Shown piece by piece: positions 31,001-34,118 of a DNA stretch of 34,118 nt (the first letter of the stretch is position 1; every line of letters begins with the position of its first letter). The position numbers were made by a program, and so were the translations under genes. This DNA comes from Treponema sp. (GTDB lineage Bacteria > Spirochaetota > Spirochaetia > Treponematales > Breznakiellaceae), in NCBI GenBank assembly GCA_009784975.1, contig WQXG01000034.1:1-34118 (forward strand), in the 5' to 3' direction. Below the pieces are notes generated by a model. It made no database searches. It was not told the DNA's origin and worked only from the letters and a program-made list of their open reading frames with translations.

Positions 31001-31384
31001 CTACAGTTTTTTCTTAAGTTCATCCAAATGTTTAAAGTGTTCTTCCTCTGTAATATATTCGCCATTATTGATTTGATCTAAGCCTGCTTGTAAAGCATTA
31101 TAAAGTTCTTTTCTGCTATTTCCAGTCATTTCATCATACATTTCTTGTGTCATTACAACAAAATTACCTTGTCCGTTACCTGTTGCAGGAACTGGCTGAC
31201 GGTTATTCTGGCAATATTCATGAATTTCTTTCAATTCTGGAAAATCTTCAATAATTTCATTAATTGTCATACCAGTTGAAAGCCAATTCAATATACTCCC
31301 AACACTAATACGAGTCCCAATGATACAAGGTTTACCAAAACATACCTCAGGATCTATAGTTATATAATTCGATATTTCTTGCAT
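31001..31384 (-). CDS. Chimeric antitoxin-like protein: DUF433 head, Phd/YefM-like tail
   Basis: 127 residues. Residues ~8-50 match DUF433 (ITIDPEVCFGKPCIIGTRIS, VGSILNWLSTGMTINEIIED FPEL), the antitoxin-like HTH domain, but the expected ending (LTEEDIRAALLYA) is missing. Instead, from ELKEIHEYCQNNRQPV onward it resembles the second half of Phd/YefM antitoxins (GNGQGNFVVMTQEMYDEM) followed by a RelB-like toxin-binding tail (ELYNALQAGLDQINNGEYIT EEEHFKHLDELKKKL). The frame is intact, with AGGAG 7 bases before the ATG and its own promoter. No toxin gene (RelE/ParE or PIN) follows; downstream is the palindromic repeat. It may be a recombinant orphan antitoxin or a decaying gene. Confidence 0.72.
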   Translation of the reverse strand: MQEISNYITIDPEVCFGKPCIIGTRISVGSILNWLSTGMTINEIIEDFPELKEIHEYCQNNRQPVPATGNGQGNFVVMTQEMYDEMTGNSRKELYNALQAGLDQINNGEYITEEEHFKHLDELKKKL

Positions 31385-31404
31385 AATATACTCCTCTAGC
31401 TGTA

Positions 31405-31433
31405 ATGATACTCAATTATCCGCATAAAAGCAA
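31405..31433 (-). promoter_or_regulatory. Promoter of the chimeric antitoxin gene
   Basis: TTGCTT, 17-base spacer, TATCAT on the minus strand, about 20 bases before the ATG. Autoregulation is typical for antitoxins but no clear operator is seen. Confidence 0.5.
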
Positions 31434-31449
31434 CAGAGCACTACGCAGG

Positions 31450-31507
31450 GTGCTGGCTATTCAGTAATGTTAAAAATAGCAAATAAAAATAAAGGATGGG
31501 GGGGTGG
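31450..31507. repeat. Dispersed repeat, copy B (empty site)
   Basis: GTGCTGGCTATTCAGTAATG runs directly into TTAAAAATAGCAAATAAAAA and TAAAGGATGGGGGGG. This is the same sequence as copy A without the ~130-base insert. The remainder of 31508-31661 holds AGCCAGCACACC (complement of the GTGCTGGCT start, at about 31597) and no gene. Confidence 0.8.
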
Positions 31508-31661
31508 GGATAGCAAATTGCAAAAGGTGGCTGCTGTACGCCTTGGAGCGGCAGGGGTAAGAGCTCTGGCAAAACATTTGCAAAGAGTCTGCCTATGAGC
31601 CAGCACACCTGCGGCGTGCAGTCTCTCCGGCAGTAATTAGATTGTGTCTGACACTTTTGTG

Positions 31662-32222
31662 TTACCGAAAGCCTATTGTTTTGGTTTCTTTTGGTTTTTC
31701 TATGAGATTATTTAATGCTTGTAAAATTTGCCTTATTGCCTTGTCATGTTCTGAGAATTTATAATCGGTGTTTTCTATGTGAAGCATTAAGAGTTTTCTA
31801 AGTTCGGTAATTTGTTCGGTGGTATTGCTTTGGGAAATTACGTATTGGCGTAATTTATTAAAAGTACGCATTATTTGAATGTTTACATTTATGGCTATCT
31901 CGCTATTTAGTAATCCCGATAACATTGCAATTCCTTGTTCTGTAAAGACATAAGGGTTATACCTGATTTTTTCGACCATTTTTGCGGTGCCAAAATGGTA
32001 CCGCAAACTTGAAGTTCCAAATTGGCGCTTCAAATTGTCCCATTCATCTGCGGAAAGTTGAAACATAAAATCGTCAGGAAAACGCCTAATATTACGTTTA
32101 ACAGTCCTATTAAGAGCTTTAACTTCTACTTCATACAGGTTTGCCAAGTCACTATCCAGCATTACCTTCTGTCCGCGAAGCTCATAAATTATATTTTGAA
32201 TCGGAATTATTTCATTTTCCAT
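31662..32222 (-). CDS. ORF6N-domain protein
   Basis: 186 residues. N-terminal ORF6N domain (~5-90): IIYELRGQKVMLDSDLANLY, EVEVKALNRTVKRNIRRFPD DFMFQLSADEW, then KIRYNPYVFTEQGIAMLSGL LNSEIAINVNIQIMRTFNKL and a helical C-terminus. ORF6N is a putative DNA-binding domain common in phages, prophage remnants and mobile regions; its exact role here is unknown. The ATG at 32222 has no Shine-Dalgarno, but a TTGACA-18-TATGTT promoter would begin transcription at or next to that ATG. It stands alone, without phage genes, and lies in an accessory stretch of repeats and hairpins. Confidence 0.85.
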   Translation of the reverse strand: MENEIIPIQNIIYELRGQKVMLDSDLANLYEVEVKALNRTVKRNIRRFPDDFMFQLSADEWDNLKRQFGTSSLRYHFGTAKMVEKIRYNPYVFTEQGIAMLSGLLNSEIAINVNIQIMRTFNKLRQYVISQSNTTEQITELRKLLMLHIENTDYKFSEHDKAIRQILQALNNLIEKPKETKTIGFR

Positions 32223-32228
32223 AAAACC

Positions 32229-32258
32229 AACATACCATAGATGCTTTACAAATGTCAA
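32229..32258 (-). promoter_or_regulatory. Promoter of the ORF6N gene
   Basis: Perfect TTGACA, 18-base spacer, TATGTT on the minus strand, ending 6 bases before the ATG at 32222. Confidence 0.5.
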
Positions 32259-32296
32259 GTAGTTATGATCGAATTTATTTCCTCTCGCATCAGAAA

Positions 32297-32396
32297 AAAA
32301 ACCTCAAGAATTCGCTTCCGAGCCTCTCGCTGCGCTCGGTCTCTTCACCGAAGAATTTCGCAAGATGTTTTTTCTGACAGAGTTTACTCTGAGCCC
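32297..32396. repeat. Imperfect palindrome upstream of the ORF6N gene
   Basis: CATCAGAAAAAA at 32288-32302 is answered by TTTTTTCTGA near 32369-32380, with CCGAGCCTCTCGCTGCGCTCGG at the centre (about 32318-32341). It has the form of a dispersed palindromic repeat; no gene is evident in 32260-32460. Confidence 0.5.
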
Positions 32397-32515
32397 GCTG
32401 CCGTGAGCGCCTGTACAATGTTCATTTGTTTTTAACAATTATAAAATAGACAATAATTAGGGAGAGCGCGGAGGAAGAATTTGTTTGATGATTTTTGCGG
32501 AAAGACGCAGATATC

Positions 32516-32704
32516 AAAGATCGCTATCTGGCGATCTTTATAAAATTATTTTATTTTCCGCCTTCGGCAGAGATAAAGTTTTGCAGGGGGAATAATTCCC
32601 CCTGCTGCTGGAAACTTCGTTGCAAAAACCCCCTTTAATAGTTAAAGGGTTATCATGAAACTTCGTTTCATATTCGATTAACTTGTGCGGTCATTCGACC
32701 GCAC
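32516..32704. repeat. Cluster of five hairpins
   Basis: Five successive inverted repeats: AAAGATCGC/GCGATCTTT (32516-32539), GCAGGGGGAAT/ATTCCCCCTGC (32583-32605), CCCTTTAA/TTAAAGGG (32631-32649), ATGAAA/TTTCAT (32655-32671) and GTGCGGTC/GACCGCAC (32685-32704). On the minus strand the third is followed by GGGTTTTTGC and could terminate the lipoprotein gene that ends at 32723. Confidence 0.7.
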
Positions 32705-32722
32705 TAAAATAAGGTTAAATGG

Positions 32723-34081
32723 TTAAAAAGCCCGGACGGCACGGACATAACCGACCATGTAGGAGGTGTCCTTTTGAAACGCAAAAGGTTCGTATTCAAC
32801 ATAGTCTTCGATATCATAACAATACGCGTATTCAGCATCGCATTGCGAAGAAGACCAATGCAAGTATCCTGGAGTTCTATATAGTTGTACAGATAGCTGC
32901 ATAAAAGTATTTAATTTATTTATGCTTGGAGGAAACCAATATAGCTGCATAAAAGCATGTAATTCATTTATGCTTGGAAGAAACCAATCATCTTTATCGC
33001 CTGTTCTAAGATTAGCGCAAGCGCTGGCTGCAGGGGTTGTGTATGATTGACTAATTCCTCTGGCAATTATGATACTTGTATTCAACCGTCCTCTGCCTAT
33101 TGCCCAATCTGTTTCATCAAACCAATCTTGAGAAAGACCCGGTATTAAGTCATTACTATCATCTGCCCACATAGGATAACCGCTAATATTTTCTGGTGCG
33201 GCTTCAAGGTAGTATGCGGTATATTCAGCAAAATAGCCTTCGTCGACAGGGGTTCCATAACCTTGAACCGTAAAGCCAAGCGGTCTGTCTGATTGACCGT
33301 CAGCAACATAAAATATTATTCCTCTATCAGGAATTGTATCTCCTATGTTATATATAAATTCAAAATCGCTTTTTTCATTACATCCGCTATTATTGCAAGT
33401 TTTTGCATTCACCCCTTCGCTTATTAGTACCCTGCTTAGAGTCCAGTCATGGTTGTTTGCGTTTATTTCATCACCTTCTTCTGTTACTGGATTTACTGCT
33501 GGACAAAGAGTGCAAGTTTGTGTCTTTATTCCTTTTGCTGTACACGTTGGCGGTGTTGTCTGTATGTATTCTCCCCATACATGGTTATTTGCGTTAATTG
33601 GAATCTCATTGCCTTCTACATCTGTACCGCAACGAGCGCAAGTTCCTTCTCCTGTATTGCCAGGCGCTTGGCAAGTCGCCGCAACCGCGGCTACATCGTG
33701 TCCCAGCGCTTCTATACTGCCTGCTTGTTCATTCGTTGCGGTGCAGCCTGCATTTTTACAAGTCGCTGTATCCTTGCTTGGCTGTGTGCAGGTCGCCGCT
33801 GTCGCATCTTGTGTCCAATCCCAATCATGATTTGTACAACCTCCCGGGCAATCTGTGCATTCACAATCCGCAATAATACATGGGTCTGCACATTCGCAGC
33901 CAGGATCGACAATGCCACCCGGACAATCTGTGCAATTGCAATTTACGGCAAGACAAGGATTGTTACATTTACATTTATCGCCACCACCTCCGGTACTTCC
34001 GTTGTCTGTACAGGTTACAAGAGAAAAAACCAGTAACACAGTAAGAGCAATAATTCCCATTACCTTGAATTTGTTTTTCAT
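32723..34081 (-). CDS. Cys-rich lipoprotein with C-terminal Lcl (DUF1566) domain
   Basis: 452 residues. Lipoprotein signal (MKNKFKVMGIIALTVLLVFS LVTC). Residues ~36-80 carry two tandem Cys modules (CKCNNPCLAVNCNCTDCPGG and CECADPCIIADCECTDCPGG), followed by three or more looser Cys/His repeats (NHDW..ATCT.P..DTATC.NAGC) of a kind common in treponemal and Firmicute surface proteins. The C-terminal ~200 residues fit the Lcl/DUF1566 domain: IGDTIPDRGIIFYVADG, YYLEAAPE, DDWFLPSINELHAFM, LHWSSSQ, YVRAVRAF. Inside that domain 16 residues are duplicated (WFLPSINELHAFMQLY, WFPPSINKLNTFMQLS). AAGGAG lies 6 bases before the ATG. It is surface exposed by inference; function is unknown, and binding to host or substrate glycans is possible. 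Confidence 0.82.
   Translation of the reverse strand: MKNKFKVMGIIALTVLLVFSLVTCTDNGSTGGGGDKCKCNNPCLAVNCNCTDCPGGIVDPGCECADPCIIADCECTDCPGGCTNHDWDWTQDATAATCTQPSKDTATCKNAGCTATNEQAGSIEALGHDVAAVAATCQAPGNTGEGTCARCGTDVEGNEIPINANNHVWGEYIQTTPPTCTAKGIKTQTCTLCPAVNPVTEEGDEINANNHDWTLSRVLISEGVNAKTCNNSGCNEKSDFEFIYNIGDTIPDRGIIFYVADGQSDRPLGFTVQGYGTPVDEGYFAEYTAYYLEAAPENISGYPMWADDSNDLIPGLSQDWFDETDWAIGRGRLNTSIIIARGISQSYTTPAASACANLRTGDKDDWFLPSINELHAFMQLYWFPPSINKLNTFMQLSVQLYRTPGYLHWSSSQCDAEYAYCYDIEDYVEYEPFAFQKDTSYMVGYVRAVRAF
32893..32988. repeat. 48-bp tandem duplication in the Lcl domain
   Basis: Units 32893-32940 and 32941-32988 are adjacent and identical at 44 of 48 bases. Each encodes 16 residues in frame. All four differences change an amino acid (L/P, E/K, H/N, A/T). 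Confidence 0.9.
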
Positions 34082-34118
34082 TTCAAACTCCTTTTAATTT
34101 TTCTGAATATATAAAAAA

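Noticed and set aside
32318..32341. tRNA-like or structured RNA around CTCGCTGCGCTCGG
   Set aside because: It folds only as a simple imperfect palindrome; no cloverleaf or conserved RNA motif can be built.
32241..32435. Plus-strand 64-residue frame upstream of the ORF6N gene
   Set aside because: It reads through the palindrome, is Arg/Ser rich, lacks a ribosome site and overlaps the ORF6N promoter.
32516..32704. CRISPR array
   Set aside because: The hairpins differ in sequence and length and no regular direct repeat with unique spacers exists; no cas gene is present anywhere in the window.
32723..34081. Diversity-generating retroelement target
   Set aside because: The Lcl domain is lectin-like in role and the duplicated units differ mainly at A positions, but no reverse transcriptase, template repeat or accessory gene is visible.

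Overview
The window looks like a chromosomal segment of a spirochaete, most likely a Treponema-type (Treponemataceae) bacterium. The strongest clue is the flagellar export gene order fliO-fliP-fliQ-fliR-flhB-flhA-flhF-flhG-(membrane ORF)-whiG/fliA-fapA-(small ORF)-(coiled-coil ORF), which from memory matches the treponemal arrangement. Supporting clues are a separate flgF-flgG-flgJ rod cluster, FecR/LysM envelope proteins, many small outer-membrane barrels and treponemal-style lipoproteins (Lcl/DUF1566). The species cannot be named from the sequence alone.

Layout. 1-1.3 kb: a short surface lipoprotein, two overlapping tiny membrane-protein genes, and a palindromic interspersed repeat. 1.3-8.9 kb (minus strand): two outer-membrane barrel proteins flanking a FecR-LysM protein and a HAMP-class III cyclase, then flgJ, flgG and flgF, then a REC-GGDEF diguanylate cyclase. 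9.0-15.3 kb: housekeeping genes: gpmI (+), tRNA-Pro (-), a periplasmic protein and ispG (-), then an AMMECR1-family gene and murE (+), then tRNA-Asn (-). 15.4-15.8 kb: a second copy of the palindromic repeat and a strong terminator. 15.8-29.95 kb: one long leftward transcription unit that starts at a good sigma-70-type promoter (29980-30008). It carries the whole export gate, the FlhF/FlhG placement pair, the flagellar sigma factor and FapA, and ends with an Lnb-like (DUF4105) membrane protein and a 78-residue ORF before the terminator at 15724-15758. 30.0-34.1 kb: purC, then an accessory region with a chimeric antitoxin-like ORF, an ORF6N protein, several palindromes and hairpins, and a Cys-rich Lcl-domain lipoprotein.

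How the genes work together. Export genes build the gate. FlhF/FlhG set number and position; FlhG keeps the DQAxxLR helix thought to activate FlhF. WhiG switches on late genes. FlgF/G/J build the rod of the periplasmic flagellum. A cyclic-nucleotide cyclase and a c-di-GMP synthase lie close by and could tune motility.

The most unusual aspects are repeat driven. Heptamer repeats encode the first ~25 residues of FlhB and occupy the flgG-flgJ gap. A different repeat encodes the N-terminus of the protein after ispG. A 124-bp palindrome with 14-bp perfect terminal inverted repeats interrupts a sequence whose uninterrupted paralogue lies 0.6 kb away. Other points of interest are an in-frame DUF433/Phd-like fusion, a CTG start for fliO, several possible leaderless mRNAs, a C55 tRNA-Asn, and a 48-bp tandem duplication in which all four differences change the protein.
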